Assembly (NCBI GenBank): GCA_024239075.1 | Contig: JANBVI010000088.1 | Location: forward strand, 124,001 to 188,000 | Direction: 5' to 3' | Source of the DNA: Fischerella sp. CENA71 | Lineage (GTDB): Bacteria; Cyanobacteriota; Cyanobacteriia; Cyanobacteriales; Nostocaceae | Length of the DNA stretch: 64,000 nucleotides | Notes under the pieces: model-generated | Database searches by the model: none | What the model saw: only the letters and a program-made list of their open reading frames with translations | Told to the model about the DNA's origin: nothing | Made by a program: the position numbers and the translations under genes | Shown: positions 17,271 to 26,152 of the stretch, piece after piece | Numbering within the stretch: the stretch's first letter is position 1 | Layout of the letters: each line of letters opens with the position of its first letter

Positions 17271-18181
17271 ACATTTTGGGATAACTTCGTTCCAGGTGTA
17301 ACCGTCCCTAAGTTTTCAGTTAAAAGCTAAAAGTTAAAAGTAAAAAGCAGGCAATAGTTATGGCACTATTAGCTGAACCGATTTGTAGAGTCAAAGGTTC
17401 ATAGTGAACTTCCAGCCTCTTGATGACTAAATATAATTTATTTTTTGTCTTTTTACTTTTGACTTTTCACTTGTTGTGACATGGGTTTTATATTAATCAT
17501 AAAACTAAGAAAACCCAATTTATGTTACTTCTTAATTGTCGGCTTGTAATTATATATATGGGAATAATTTAAACTTGTTTTAACTTCTTATAATTCACGA
17601 AATATTTTAATAAATTAAATTTGTGTTTGACAAAAGCATCAATAAATTTTACTTTTTATTTTGATATTCTATTGATAGAGTATTTTATCTAAGCATCCTA
17701 ATTAAATTAGTTAATGATTCACATTTTACTTACACATATTTGTTCACTAGGAACTATTTTTAATACTGTTAACTTATATAAATTACAGCTTTTAAAAAAT
17801 TAAACATACCTCAAACCATTACTAATAACAAAGTTACAAATAAATATAGAGAAATCCCCTCTACTTACCTTTCTCTACTGAACTAATTTCCTTTAGAAAC
17901 AGTTCTTTTTTGACAAAGAACTCGCCCTAAACAACAAAATCTCATTTCCTAAGTATCAATAAACATAACTCCAGAGATTGTTAGTTTTAAATCATTACAC
18001 ATCACAGATAATTTACACTACTAACAAACACAACGAGATATACATTTATTGATTCCACCTACTTAGTACAGAATTGCATAAATTCATAGCGAAATTTTGA
18101 CACCAAAACTCAGCGCTCCTCTGTGTTTACCTTTGCGTCTCTCTGCGTTTAAAACCGCTACGAATTAATGCAAAGCTGTAC
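17271..18181. other. Long AT-rich region upstream of the cox operon
   Basis: No gene is seen in 911 bases. It is very AT-rich from 17500 to 18060. A dispersed repeat (CTCTGTGTTTACCTTTGCG, then CTCTCTGCGTTTAAAACCGC) lies at 18115-18165, near the end of fdxB. I found no perfect NtcA site (GTA-N8-TAC). The near-match GTAATTATATATAT at about 17547 is not convincing. Confidence 0.5.
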
Positions 18182-18475
18182 TTAGTTATTCAATTCAACA
18201 TGAGTGTAACAGTTTTTCGAGCAAATTCGAGAACAAGCTCCACAGCCAATACAATTTTCTGGATGAGCAACTGTCATCACTTTCTTTTCGATTTCATCAT
18301 CATCTTCATCATCTACAAATTCACCCTCTTCATTCATTGGTCTTAATACCAACACATCATGTCCGCAAATTTTAAAACATCTGCCACAGCCGATGCATTT
18401 ATGTTCATCAATTGATTGTGCAAATTTTGGTGTCCAAGTTTTACCACCAAATGTTAATCCTGTGAGTACTGCCAT
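18182..18475 (-). CDS. fdxB: Nif-specific ferredoxin III (FdxB type, 2x 4Fe-4S)
   Basis: The small 97-residue ferredoxin has two cluster motifs: [17 protein letters not shown] and, after an acidic linker ([13 protein letters not shown]), [19 protein letters not shown]. The N-terminus [13 protein letters not shown] is typical of the nif-specific ferredoxin III family. It should carry electrons for nitrogenase or its cofactor assembly. It is divergent from cnfR, 1.1 kb away, and lies upstream of the cox operon on the same strand. CnfR control is likely by analogy with known cyanobacterial nif regulation. Confidence 0.92.
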   Translation of the reverse strand: MAVLTGLTFGGKTWTPKFAQSIDEHKCIGCGRCFKICGHDVLVLRPMNEEGEFVDDEDDDEIEKKVMTVAHPENCIGCGACSRICSKNCYTHVELNN

Positions 18476-19592
18476 GAACTTACCTTCCAGAATTTATCTA
18501 CAACTAGATTGGCGCTTTAACGCTCATACTAACATAACTGTAATTAGCTTTTTTTAATGTTCAATTATAACGATTTACATAGTTAAAATTCCATAACTTT
18601 GCAACTTCACCTTGATTGTTTACTCTGCTTTTAATCTAGATGAAATTATTTGCCAATAACTTTTAACGGCTATTGATATATCAAAAATAAATCATGAATA
18701 ATGAACCACAAATATTATATTTAAAGCATGTTAACTTCAAAAAAGATGATAATAATTTGCAGTAAATCTCATCAAAATAGAACTCTGGAACAAAAAGTGT
18801 ACTGAGTTGTTAAATGCAGACCCAGGGCCACACCAACAAAGATCAAATAGAATTGCTGTTCCCTATTCCTCGTTTCCCGTTTCCTATTCCCTATATGATG
18901 AAAAATTATAAAAAATGTAAAACAATTAACAGATAATAAAATTTGTTAACTATTAATATTATTAATAATTCTATTTTCCAGGATAGGTGAAATATTAAAA
19001 CACGTATCTTCGTGTCAAATATAAAAATTGTCTTACACAAATTACCTCCCATAAGGAAGATGTTATACAAATTTCCATACAGCTAATATGATTTGGATAA
19101 GCATACAAATTTCTCAGAGTGCTAGCAGGGAAAAGATTAAAGGGACAGGGTTTAACGAATAGAGAAATTCTTTTAGCCTTTACTATTTAATGCTTAAGCG
19201 AACTGTATTGCTTATACAGTATTTATTAGTTTGGGAGTGTTGCTCAAACAACAAACAAATTTCTCCAACAGGTTTTGTTGAGTAATAAACTGAGCGGAAA
19301 TTACTGAAAATCAAAAAGTTAACAAAATTTATCTTTCGCTCATGATGAACAAACCTACAACAATATCTGTGAAAAGTATAGATAATTAAGAATTTAATAA
19401 GGCTCGGCTAGGTTATGAGCATAGAGTAACTTTCAATTGGATGCAAAGTCCGAATATAGATGTGGGTGGTTAGTACGGCAATAACAATTTATAGTGTTGC
19501 CCGAATTATGTGGTTGTGAGTGGTGAAAACAGGGGACACATCCAGGGGAAAACCGAGCCAGACATCTCAACGAGTACATTGGCAATAGCCTT
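18476..19592. promoter_or_regulatory. 1.1-kb divergent regulatory region between fdxB and cnfR
   Basis: No ORF worth calling lies here. It is AT-rich. It holds the inverted repeat TGTATTGCTTATACA near 19206, a pyrimidine-rich dispersed repeat near 18860-18895, and a TTGCTCAAACAACAAACAA block near 19241. There is no perfect GTA-N8-TAC. Such a long divergent spacer suggests an extended 5' leader or several control sites. Confidence 0.5.
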
Positions 19593-21185
19593 ATGCCTTA
19601 CACAATACCTAATAATAGTTGCGTTGGATGTGACAACTGCCGTCCTCAATGTCCTACAGGTGCTATTAAACTTGAAAACGATGAATATTGGATTGACCCT
19701 TGCCTTTGTAACAACTGTGAGGGTTACTATCCTGAACCACAATGTGTAGTAGCTTGCCCAACCAATTCTCCCATACCTTGGCACGCCAAAAGAGGAAGAT
19801 GCAAAGTTGATTTGCGCGAGGTAACTAGTCCAGATTTATTTTCCAACGGTAAAAGTAACCCCTTTGCTTCAGCAATTGTGATTTGGGAAGCTTGCAATTT
19901 GCTCTCCCAACGGACATCATTACCTTGGCAAAAAGATGAACAAGGAAATTTGTGTTATCGTCGCCAAGTTAATCAAGGAAAAGGTGCGATCGCATTTAAT
20001 CTAAGCAAATCACCCCAAAGCAGTGAACTTGTCACAGAATTAGCAGCAATAGAAACACTAGATATCAGATCCGCTTGTCTACATCTGATTTTTGCAGCTT
20101 ATGCAACAACCCAAGACCGACCTTGGGAACAAGAGTTTACTATTGATGAACGACAAATTGAGAAATACTTGGGCTTAGAAAAACGCAAAGACTTAAGCAA
20201 AAATGTCAAGCTGACTTTGATTAACAACTTAATTCAGCAAGCTTGCTCACTTGTCGTTTCCATCGACTGGCCCCAGCAAGGTATGCTCAAAGGATTTTCT
20301 CTACAACCGAGCCGTTTGTGGGAACTAGTCCAAGTTCAACGCCACTTCCAAGAAGATAATCTTGGATGTAAATATCTTGTTGGTTTAACCTTCAAAATTC
20401 GAGCCGGAATCTGGGCGCAATATTTCCTCAACAAACAAGCGTGTAAAGAAAGAACTGCATTTTATCAATATGGTAGCCTGCCAAAATCCTTATTAACCAC
20501 AGTAATGAGTATTTGGCAACAACACGAAGGTACAGCACGATTAATGCTGTGGTTACTATTTAAAACCAAAATGGGCGCTGCTCAAAGGATCACAGTTCCG
20601 ACATTAATGCGCGTCGCTTATGGTGAGGAGAAAATTGCTCAAGCATGTCGCCACAGAGAAGAACGCAAACGCCTACTGCGGACTTTTGAACATGATTTAG
20701 AGGTTCTCAATCACCACGGGATGAAATCAGAATTTGATCCAGTCACCTACCCACCAACAATCCAACCTTTGTGGGCGAGACTGGTTGATATTCCCGAAGA
20801 TCCAGATGAAGCACTAGAATTTTGGATTAATGACGGTAGCGGTACATCACGTCTGACAGACGTCAGTCCCCGTGGTAAATGGAACTTGTTGATGAATGCT
20901 CGAATTTTATCTTTCAGCCTACCGCCAGATTGGGAGAAGCAAACACCTGACTCAGAAAAAAAGCAACGAATCACAAAAAACAAAAGAAAAATCAAAACGA
21001 CTGGTGATTTGCTGGGCGAACAAATTTTACGGGCGCGCAAAAACCTCAATCTATCTCAAAGAGACTTAGCTAAACTCGCAGGTAAAAGTCAAAGTTGGAT
21101 TCGCGACATTGAAAAAGGTCGCTTGAAGGTTAAATTAGAAGACCAAGTCGTTTTACGTAGAGTTTTGGGTTTAAATTCGGCTTGA
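19593..21185 (+). CDS. cnfR: CnfR/PatB, ferredoxin-HTH transcriptional activator of nif genes
   Basis: This is the master activator of nitrogen-fixation genes under low oxygen (PatB in Anabaena, CnfR in Leptolyngbya), 530 residues, full family length. The N-terminal domain has two Cys clusters: SCVGCDNCRPQCPTGAI, then CLCNNCEGYYPEPQCVVACP. They probably bind iron-sulfur clusters that sense oxygen. The long middle part has no named fold. The C-terminus is a Cro/Xre-type helix-turn-helix: LRARKNLNLSQRDLAKLAG, then SQSWIRDIEKGR. All key features are intact. An IS element follows within about 50 bp of the stop but does not damage the gene. The start ATG has no strong SD. Confidence 0.95.
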   Translation: MPYTIPNNSCVGCDNCRPQCPTGAIKLENDEYWIDPCLCNNCEGYYPEPQCVVACPTNSPIPWHAKRGRCKVDLREVTSPDLFSNGKSNPFASAIVIWEACNLLSQRTSLPWQKDEQGNLCYRRQVNQGKGAIAFNLSKSPQSSELVTELAAIETLDIRSACLHLIFAAYATTQDRPWEQEFTIDERQIEKYLGLEKRKDLSKNVKLTLINNLIQQACSLVVSIDWPQQGMLKGFSLQPSRLWELVQVQRHFQEDNLGCKYLVGLTFKIRAGIWAQYFLNKQACKERTAFYQYGSLPKSLLTTVMSIWQQHEGTARLMLWLLFKTKMGAAQRITVPTLMRVAYGEEKIAQACRHREERKRLLRTFEHDLEVLNHHGMKSEFDPVTYPPTIQPLWARLVDIPEDPDEALEFWINDGSGTSRLTDVSPRGKWNLLMNARILSFSLPPDWEKQTPDSEKKQRITKNKRKIKTTGDLLGEQILRARKNLNLSQRDLAKLAGKSQSWIRDIEKGRLKVKLEDQVVLRRVLGLNSA

Positions 21186-21277
21186 TTTTAGCTGGAACCG
21201 ACAGAAGCCGCACGCCTGACACGAAGTGCAGCGTGGGATGAATGGCGGGGTGATGACAAATTGACTTGCGACCACTA

Positions 21278-21454
21278 TCAACCGCTAGGTTGATTAGGGA
21301 GTGAGGTCGATGAGGAATCACCATTTTTAACTTTGAGCGAGTCTATAAAGTCTTCAATTATATGAGTCATGGTTTTGTCATTCTGACTCGCGTATAACCG
21401 TAGTTTATTCAATCTACGCTCAGATATCCTTAAATTCAATGTTTTATTTTTCAT
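21278..21454 (-). CDS. 58-aa ribbon-helix-helix protein divergent from tnpB
   Basis: This short ORF has one clean ribbon-helix-helix domain: a strand (KTLNLRIS), a helix (ERRLNKLRLYASQND), a turn with KT, and a second helix (MTHIIEDFIDSL), then a Ser-rich tail ending NQPSG. That is the CopG/Arc fold, so it should be a small DNA-binding dimer. The start lies only 66 bp from the tnpB start on the opposite strand, so both promoters share one spacer and this protein may repress tnpB. It was verified codon by codon. It is too short for ordinary gene finders. No partner toxin is seen. Confidence 0.75.
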   Translation of the reverse strand: MKNKTLNLRISERRLNKLRLYASQNDKTMTHIIEDFIDSLKVKNGDSSSTSLPNQPSG

Positions 21455-21520
21455 AAATGCCAGTACAAAGTCGTTACATTTATGTTAATATGAAAACAGG
21501 TCGAAACTAAGGATAAAGTA

Positions 21521-22693
21521 ATGAAAACATCATACCAGTACAAAATCAAGCCAAATAGAGAACAAGCAAAGAAGATAGATAAAACTCTAGAAATGCTGCG
21601 TTGTCAGTATAATTATCTGCTTGCTCAAAGGTTTGACTGGTATGAAATGAATCGCTGTTCTATTGATAGGTGTCCGTTAATCTGTTATATACCAGAGCTA
21701 AAAGAGCAGCCTAATTACTACAATCAAAAAGCATCTCTGGTTCAACTCAAAATAGATAGACATTGGTACAAAGAGATTCACTCTCAAGTGTTACAAGAGG
21801 TTGCTAAAAAGGTTGAGTTAACTTTTGATAGATGGTTAAAAGGGGATGCTAATGGTAAAAAGTCTGGTAAACCTAGATTTCAAGGCAAAAATCAATATAA
21901 AACTTTCACATATACCCAATTCAAAAGACATCATTTTGTTAACAATAGAATAACGCTGTCAAAAATTGGGGGTATTAAAGTAATTGTTCATCGCCCAATA
22001 CCTGATGGTTTTGATATTAAGACTGTATCTGTAACCAAAAAAGCCGATGGATATTATGTAACCTTAAGCCTTGAAGACAAAACAATTCCCGCGATTAAGC
22101 CTGATTTCAATCCTGATAATATTGTTGGCATTGATGTTGGATTAATTGATTTCTATGTAGCTTCTGATGGTTCTAGAATTAAAGCACCAAAACATTTACG
22201 TAAATCTGAGAGAAAATTAAAATCAGCACAGCGTAGGGTATCAAGGCGTAAAAAGGGTTCCAACAGACAGAAAAAAGCTATTCTCAAATTAGGTAAGCAA
22301 CATAAAAAAGTTGCTGATACTCGCAAAGATTTTCATTTTAAAACAGCTAAATTACTTCTTAACAAGTATGATGTAGTAGCTGTTGAAAAGTTGAATATAA
22401 AAGGGCTAGTTAAAACAAGACTGGCTAAAAGTATTAATGATGCTGGTTGGGGACAGTTTGTATCAATACTTTCAAACAAAGCCGAAAATGCTGGTTTAAA
22501 AGTAATAACTGTAAATCCAAACGGTACAAGCCAAGAATGTTCTAACTGTGGTCACAAAGTTAAAAAGCCACTATCTCAAAGAATGCACAATTGTCCTGTT
22601 TGTCATATAAGTTTGTGCAGGGATTTGAACGCGGCTATAATCATAAAGGCGCGTGGGACGCACGCCCTAAAAGCTCAATTAATGTCTTCATAG
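21521..22693 (+). CDS. tnpB: TnpB, RNA-guided endonuclease of IS200/IS605
   Basis: The 390-residue TnpB nuclease is of the family ancestral to Cas12. The RuvC triad is intact: Asp205 (VGIDVGLIDF), Glu289 (VAVEKLNIKGL) and Asp368 (CRDLNAA). The zinc finger is present: Cys340 and Cys343 (ECSNCG), Cys358 and Cys361 (CPVC). The N-terminal helix-turn-helix region (YKIKPNREQAKKID) is complete. The ATG is preceded by AAGGATAAAG. The protein looks active. The 3' end of the gene probably overlaps its own guide RNA scaffold. Confidence 0.93.
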   Translation: MKTSYQYKIKPNREQAKKIDKTLEMLRCQYNYLLAQRFDWYEMNRCSIDRCPLICYIPELKEQPNYYNQKASLVQLKIDRHWYKEIHSQVLQEVAKKVELTFDRWLKGDANGKKSGKPRFQGKNQYKTFTYTQFKRHHFVNNRITLSKIGGIKVIVHRPIPDGFDIKTVSVTKKADGYYVTLSLEDKTIPAIKPDFNPDNIVGIDVGLIDFYVASDGSRIKAPKHLRKSERKLKSAQRRVSRRKKGSNRQKKAILKLGKQHKKVADTRKDFHFKTAKLLLNKYDVVAVEKLNIKGLVKTRLAKSINDAGWGQFVSILSNKAENAGLKVITVNPNGTSQECSNCGHKVKKPLSQRMHNCPVCHISLCRDLNAAIIIKARGTHALKAQLMSS

Positions 22694-22742
22694 AAGAGTC
22701 ATTGAGAAGCCCACACTCACCCTGAAAGGGGAGTGTGTGGAG
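22580..22742 (+). ncRNA. Candidate TnpB guide RNA (omega/reRNA) scaffold
   Basis: In this family the guide RNA scaffold overlaps the 3' end of tnpB and runs to the right end. Here that segment has two strong hairpins: GGCGCGTG with CACGCC inside the coding sequence (about 22648-22668), and CCACACTC with GAGTGTGTGG at the right end. The 5' limit is guessed; the guide would be the roughly 16-20 bases just after the element. Confidence 0.45.
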
Positions 22743-23059
22743 TACGTCACCAAAATGCGCTTACATTTTTATTAAACAAACCACATCACAGAGAAAGATA
22801 AGTCTAATAATATAAATGTATGTAATTTTATATACATTTATATTATTTTGCATCTTGTGGGAAGAATAACCTATCCTGTTATAAATACATAAATAATTTG
22901 TTTCTGTCAGATCAGAAAAGTTTGATATTATCTCAGTCCAATCTGTGATACTCACTACAATAAAACATGAGCATTGTGCTTAATTTGATTAACGCTAAGG
23001 TGTTTGACTATTTTGGTATACATGCATCAATAATTTAGTTTTCCGACTGAGTAATTAGT
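22743..23059. other. AT-rich gap with a long perfect hairpin
   Basis: No gene is seen. It holds the 16-bp-arm hairpin at 22806-22847 and the presumed promoter of the HD-domain gene. Confidence 0.5.
22806..22847. repeat. Perfect AT-rich inverted repeat
   Basis: AATAATATAAATGTAT and ATACATTTATATTATT pair over 16 bp with a 10-nt loop, followed by TTG. Possibly a terminator or a cruciform site. Confidence 0.65.
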
Positions 23060-23935
23060 ATGTTCAATGCCACAGAAATATTAATAGATGCCTTTGTAGG
23101 GCAAATTCGAGAAGGCTACCGTCGTACCTACGGCTGCTTCAAAACCGATTATCAAGACATAATTGCTTGGGCAGGACACATGGCTTTAGAAAACATTGCC
23201 AATAGCGATGCCCTGTATCATAATGTCGAACACTCAATTCTTGTGACTTTGGTAGGACAAGAAATCTTACGCGGCAAACACATTCGAGAAGGGGGTGTTT
23301 CCAGTGAAGACTGGCTGCACTTTATTATTTCCTTGTTGTGTCATGATATCGGTTATGTCAAAGGTGTGTGCCGAGAAGACCGCGAGGGAGAAGGCTTGTA
23401 TGCTACAGGTAAAGATCACAAAATGATTTCTTTCCCTCCTGGGGCTTCTGATGCGAGTTTGACTCCTTACCATGTAGATAGAGCAAAACTTTTTATTGAT
23501 GAGCGTTTTGGCGGTCACAAACTGATAGATTCTGAAGTTATTAAAACCAATATTGAATTGACTCGCTTTCCAGTACCTGCTGCTGAGGATCATCAATGTA
23601 CAAATAGCTATGCAGGTTTGGTTCGTGCTGCCGATTTAATTGGACAATTAAGCGATCCCCGCTACTTGAAAAAAATAACTTCTTTATTTTACGAATTTGA
23701 AGAAACTGGGATGAATAAGGTTTTGGGGTACCAAACACCTGCTGACTTACGCAAGAATTATGCTAAATTCTACTGGCATGGAGTTTATCCATATATCCAA
23801 GATGCATTACGTTATCTGGCTCTGACACAGCAAGGTAAACAAATTATCGCTAATCTCCACTCTAATGTTTTTGTTGTCGAACATGAAGTTCCTCAAGATG
23901 AAAAGTTATATTTTGTTGAACAACTACGTGCTTAG
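23060..23935 (+). CDS. HD-domain metal-dependent phosphohydrolase
   Basis: The 291-residue soluble protein has an HD domain: the first His in YHNVEHSILVTLVGQEIL, the HD pair in SLLCHDIGYVKG, and later the metal-region Asp in AGLVRAADLIGQLSD. All metal ligands appear to be present. The family hydrolyses phosphate esters or nucleotides; the actual substrate here is unknown. There is no linked signalling domain. It stands between the IS element and an ABC permease, with heptamer repeats between it and the permease. Confidence 0.85.
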   Translation: MFNATEILIDAFVGQIREGYRRTYGCFKTDYQDIIAWAGHMALENIANSDALYHNVEHSILVTLVGQEILRGKHIREGGVSSEDWLHFIISLLCHDIGYVKGVCREDREGEGLYATGKDHKMISFPPGASDASLTPYHVDRAKLFIDERFGGHKLIDSEVIKTNIELTRFPVPAAEDHQCTNSYAGLVRAADLIGQLSDPRYLKKITSLFYEFEETGMNKVLGYQTPADLRKNYAKFYWHGVYPYIQDALRYLALTQQGKQIIANLHSNVFVVEHEVPQDEKLYFVEQLRA

Positions 23936-23937
23936 AT

Positions 23938-24060
23938 ATTTGTCATTGGTCATTTGTTATTTGTCATTGGTCATTAGAGAAGAGGTGATTATAAAAAAGC
24001 TTATTGATCAAAACACAAATCACAAAAGACTAATGACCAATGACTAATAACAAAGGACAA
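23938..24060. repeat. Heptamer repeat array, both orientations
   Basis: TTTGTCATTGGTCATTTG runs one way and, after 60 bases, GACTAATGACCAATGACTAA runs the other. The two arms could form a long hairpin between the HD and permease genes. Confidence 0.65.
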
Positions 24061-24067
24061 ATAACTT

Positions 24068-25183
24068 ATGAATTGGTGGCAAAGATTAAAGAAAAATCCT
24101 TTGGCGCAATTTGGAGCAATTTTGCTCATAATTTTTTACTTAGCAGTAATTGCTGCGGATTTTGTTGCGCCTTATGACCCTTATATTCCGCAAGCAAATG
24201 GTTCCTTATTACCACCAACTAAAATTTACTGGTTTTCGACTTCAGGGAAGTTTATCGGACCTCACGTTTATCCGACGATTCAGGGAGATACAAATTTAGA
24301 CACGGGCAAGCGTGAACTGATTGTAGATAAAGGCAAACCTTCTCCTTTACGATTATTTGTACAAGGGCCAGAGTATCACCTTTTAAAGTTGAGTGTTCCC
24401 TTACCTCCCAAGTGGGATGAAGTGACTATTTTTCCTGGAATTCCTTTAAATTGGCATTTGTTTGGTACTACGAACCCAGCCAGAATTAACATTTTGGGTA
24501 CTGATGATCAAGGACGGGATCAATTTAGTCGTTTATTGTATGGAGGTCGTATCAGTCTATTTATTGGAATTGTGGGAGTAGCTTTGACTTTTCCTCTAGG
24601 AATGATCATTGGAGGTATTTCTGGTTATTTCGGTGGCTGGATTGATGCTGCAATCATGCGCCTAGCTGAAGTACTGATGACCTTTCCTAGCATATATTTA
24701 TTAGTTACTTTAGGTGCTGTTTTACCACCAGGCTTAAGCAGTACCCAGCGATTTTTATTAATTGTCTTGATTACGTCGTTTATTAGTTGGGCTGGTTTAG
24801 CACGAGTAATTCGTGGTCAAGTATTATCCATCAAAGAACGCGAATTTGTGCAAGCAGCACGAGCTATGGGTGGTAAGCCGTTATATATCATTACTCGTCA
24901 CGTTTTACCACAAACTGCAACATATATTATCATCTCTGCAACCCTTGCGGTTCCCAGCTTTATTGGCGCAGAAGCAGTACTCAGTCTGATTGGTTTAGGA
25001 ATTCAGCAACCAGACCCTTCTTGGGGCAATATGTTATCCCTGGCAACTAATGCTTCGATATTAGTATTACAACCTTGGTTAATTTGGCCGCCAGCATTGG
25101 TAATTATCTTAACAGTCTTGGCATTCAACTTACTGGGAGATGGACTCAGAGATGCCCTTGATCCCCGGAGTTTGGAGAGGTGA
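24068..25183 (+). CDS. ABC transporter permease, DppC/OppC family
   Basis: This inner-membrane permease of a peptide/nickel-type ABC importer has 371 residues. The N-terminal OppC-type helix is RLKKNPLAQFGAILLIIFYL. A long extracytoplasmic insert (about residues 35-145) follows, then four to five helices. The EAA loop REFVQAARAMGGKPLYIITRHVLPQ contacts the ATPase. The partner permease, binding protein and ATPases are not in the window, so it is an orphan here, as is common in cyanobacteria. The product ends DALDPRSLER, typical of the family. The substrate is unknown. Confidence 0.9.
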   Translation: MNWWQRLKKNPLAQFGAILLIIFYLAVIAADFVAPYDPYIPQANGSLLPPTKIYWFSTSGKFIGPHVYPTIQGDTNLDTGKRELIVDKGKPSPLRLFVQGPEYHLLKLSVPLPPKWDEVTIFPGIPLNWHLFGTTNPARINILGTDDQGRDQFSRLLYGGRISLFIGIVGVALTFPLGMIIGGISGYFGGWIDAAIMRLAEVLMTFPSIYLLVTLGAVLPPGLSSTQRFLLIVLITSFISWAGLARVIRGQVLSIKEREFVQAARAMGGKPLYIITRHVLPQTATYIIISATLAVPSFIGAEAVLSLIGLGIQQPDPSWGNMLSLATNASILVLQPWLIWPPALVIILTVLAFNLLGDGLRDALDPRSLER

Positions 25184-25285
25184 TTGGGAAAAGACATGGG
25201 AGACACGGGGACGCGGGGACGCGGAGAATATTTTTTATAAATTCTCCGTGTCCCCACGTTTATCCCTCTTTGCGTCACTACGTCT

Positions 25286-26152
25286 TCACCCGATCCCTGA
25301 TCCCCTATCCCTAATTACCAAATCATCCAATTCTTGCTGCATTTGACTGCGGACGAGTTCGTAGCAAGCGTTAACGTAATCACGATCGCTTGCTGCTTTT
25401 CTACCGTAGTGTTCAAATACAATTGGTGGGCAAACTCGTGTGCGGATAGGTATTGGTAAAGGAATGTTAGGTAAAGGCCCAAACGCTAATCCCCAAGGTA
25501 ATCCTAAATAAACAGGAAAGACTACTGGATCGATACCAAATAACCAAGGCATTCCCCATTCATGCAGTTGTTGGACTATTTTGTAACAATCAGCCAGCAC
25601 AATCAGTGTATCGTGGGCACCAGTCGAAATTAGCGGGACTATCGGTACTTTTTCCCTTAGTGCTAGCTTTATAAACCCGTGGCGTTCAGCAAAATAAATT
25701 TGATTACGCAAAGAGTGAGGACGAAATACATCTTCTGCACCACCAGGATACACTAGTACGCTGGCTCCAGAATGCAAAGCTGCGATCGCCATTTTCGGAT
25801 GAGCAATAATGGCTCCAACTTTAGCCGCTGCTTGTGCTACATCTGGACACTCTTTCCAAACTGTCGGATGCATTAAACCATAAATTGGTCGTTCCACACC
25901 AAAGCGTCTAAACCAGTCATACATCATCATGTGCATATCAGGAGCAGCTAGTCCGCCATTGTGGGAACCAACCAATAAAACTTTTTTATTGGTGGGAATA
26001 TTTTCCCAGCCACTAGTCTGGACTCGAAAATAGTACTTATACAGCCACTCCCAAAAAGGCATCAAAAATTTAATAAATTGTGGGTCTCGCTGATCCAAAG
26101 ACCAACCGATTTTGGTTCGTAGAGATTGTTTTTGTGACGTCTGTGTTGGCAT
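25286..26152 (-). CDS. Lysophospholipid/diacylglycerol acyltransferase family protein
   Basis: The 288-residue acyltransferase has catalytic motif VGSHNGGLAAPDMHMM (His and Asp as in the GNHSGG group). The glycerol-phosphate-site-like block is VLVYPGGAEDVFRP, then PIVPLISTGAHDTL. The family transfers fatty acyl groups in phospholipid, wax or storage-lipid synthesis; I cannot say which product. There is one possible membrane-associated stretch (MPFWEWLYKYYF). It is convergent with the ABC permease. The ATG has no strong SD in front. Confidence 0.85.
   Translation of the reverse strand: MPTQTSQKQSLRTKIGWSLDQRDPQFIKFLMPFWEWLYKYYFRVQTSGWENIPTNKKVLLVGSHNGGLAAPDMHMMMYDWFRRFGVERPIYGLMHPTVWKECPDVAQAAAKVGAIIAHPKMAIAALHSGASVLVYPGGAEDVFRPHSLRNQIYFAERHGFIKLALREKVPIVPLISTGAHDTLIVLADCYKIVQQLHEWGMPWLFGIDPVVFPVYLGLPWGLAFGPLPNIPLPIPIRTRVCPPIVFEHYGRKAASDRDYVNACYELVRSQMQQELDDLVIRDRGSGIG

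Larger units (their letters stand above)
21195..22742 (+). mobile_element. IS200/IS605-type element carrying tnpB only
   Basis: The element lies between cnfR and the HD gene. The left side has an imperfect hairpin (GCACGC, inner CAC-GAA-GTG, GCGTG) near 21210-21236. The right side has a hairpin made of CCACACTC and GAGTGTGTGG near 22711-22740. There is no TnpA transposase, no terminal inverted repeat and no target duplication, all as expected for this family. It holds tnpB plus a small divergent gene. Exact ends are uncertain by some tens of bases. Confidence 0.75.

Noticed and set aside
17540-17570. Possible NtcA site upstream of the cox operon
   Set aside because: GTA-N8-TAT instead of TAC and in a plain AT-rich stretch; not convincing.
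19510-19749. Alternative frame across the cnfR start
   Set aside because: Overlaps the conserved Cys domain of cnfR in another frame; no homology visible.
22761-22955. Minus-strand frame after the IS element
   Set aside because: AT-rich Ile/Tyr/Asn reading through a hairpin; no ribosome site.
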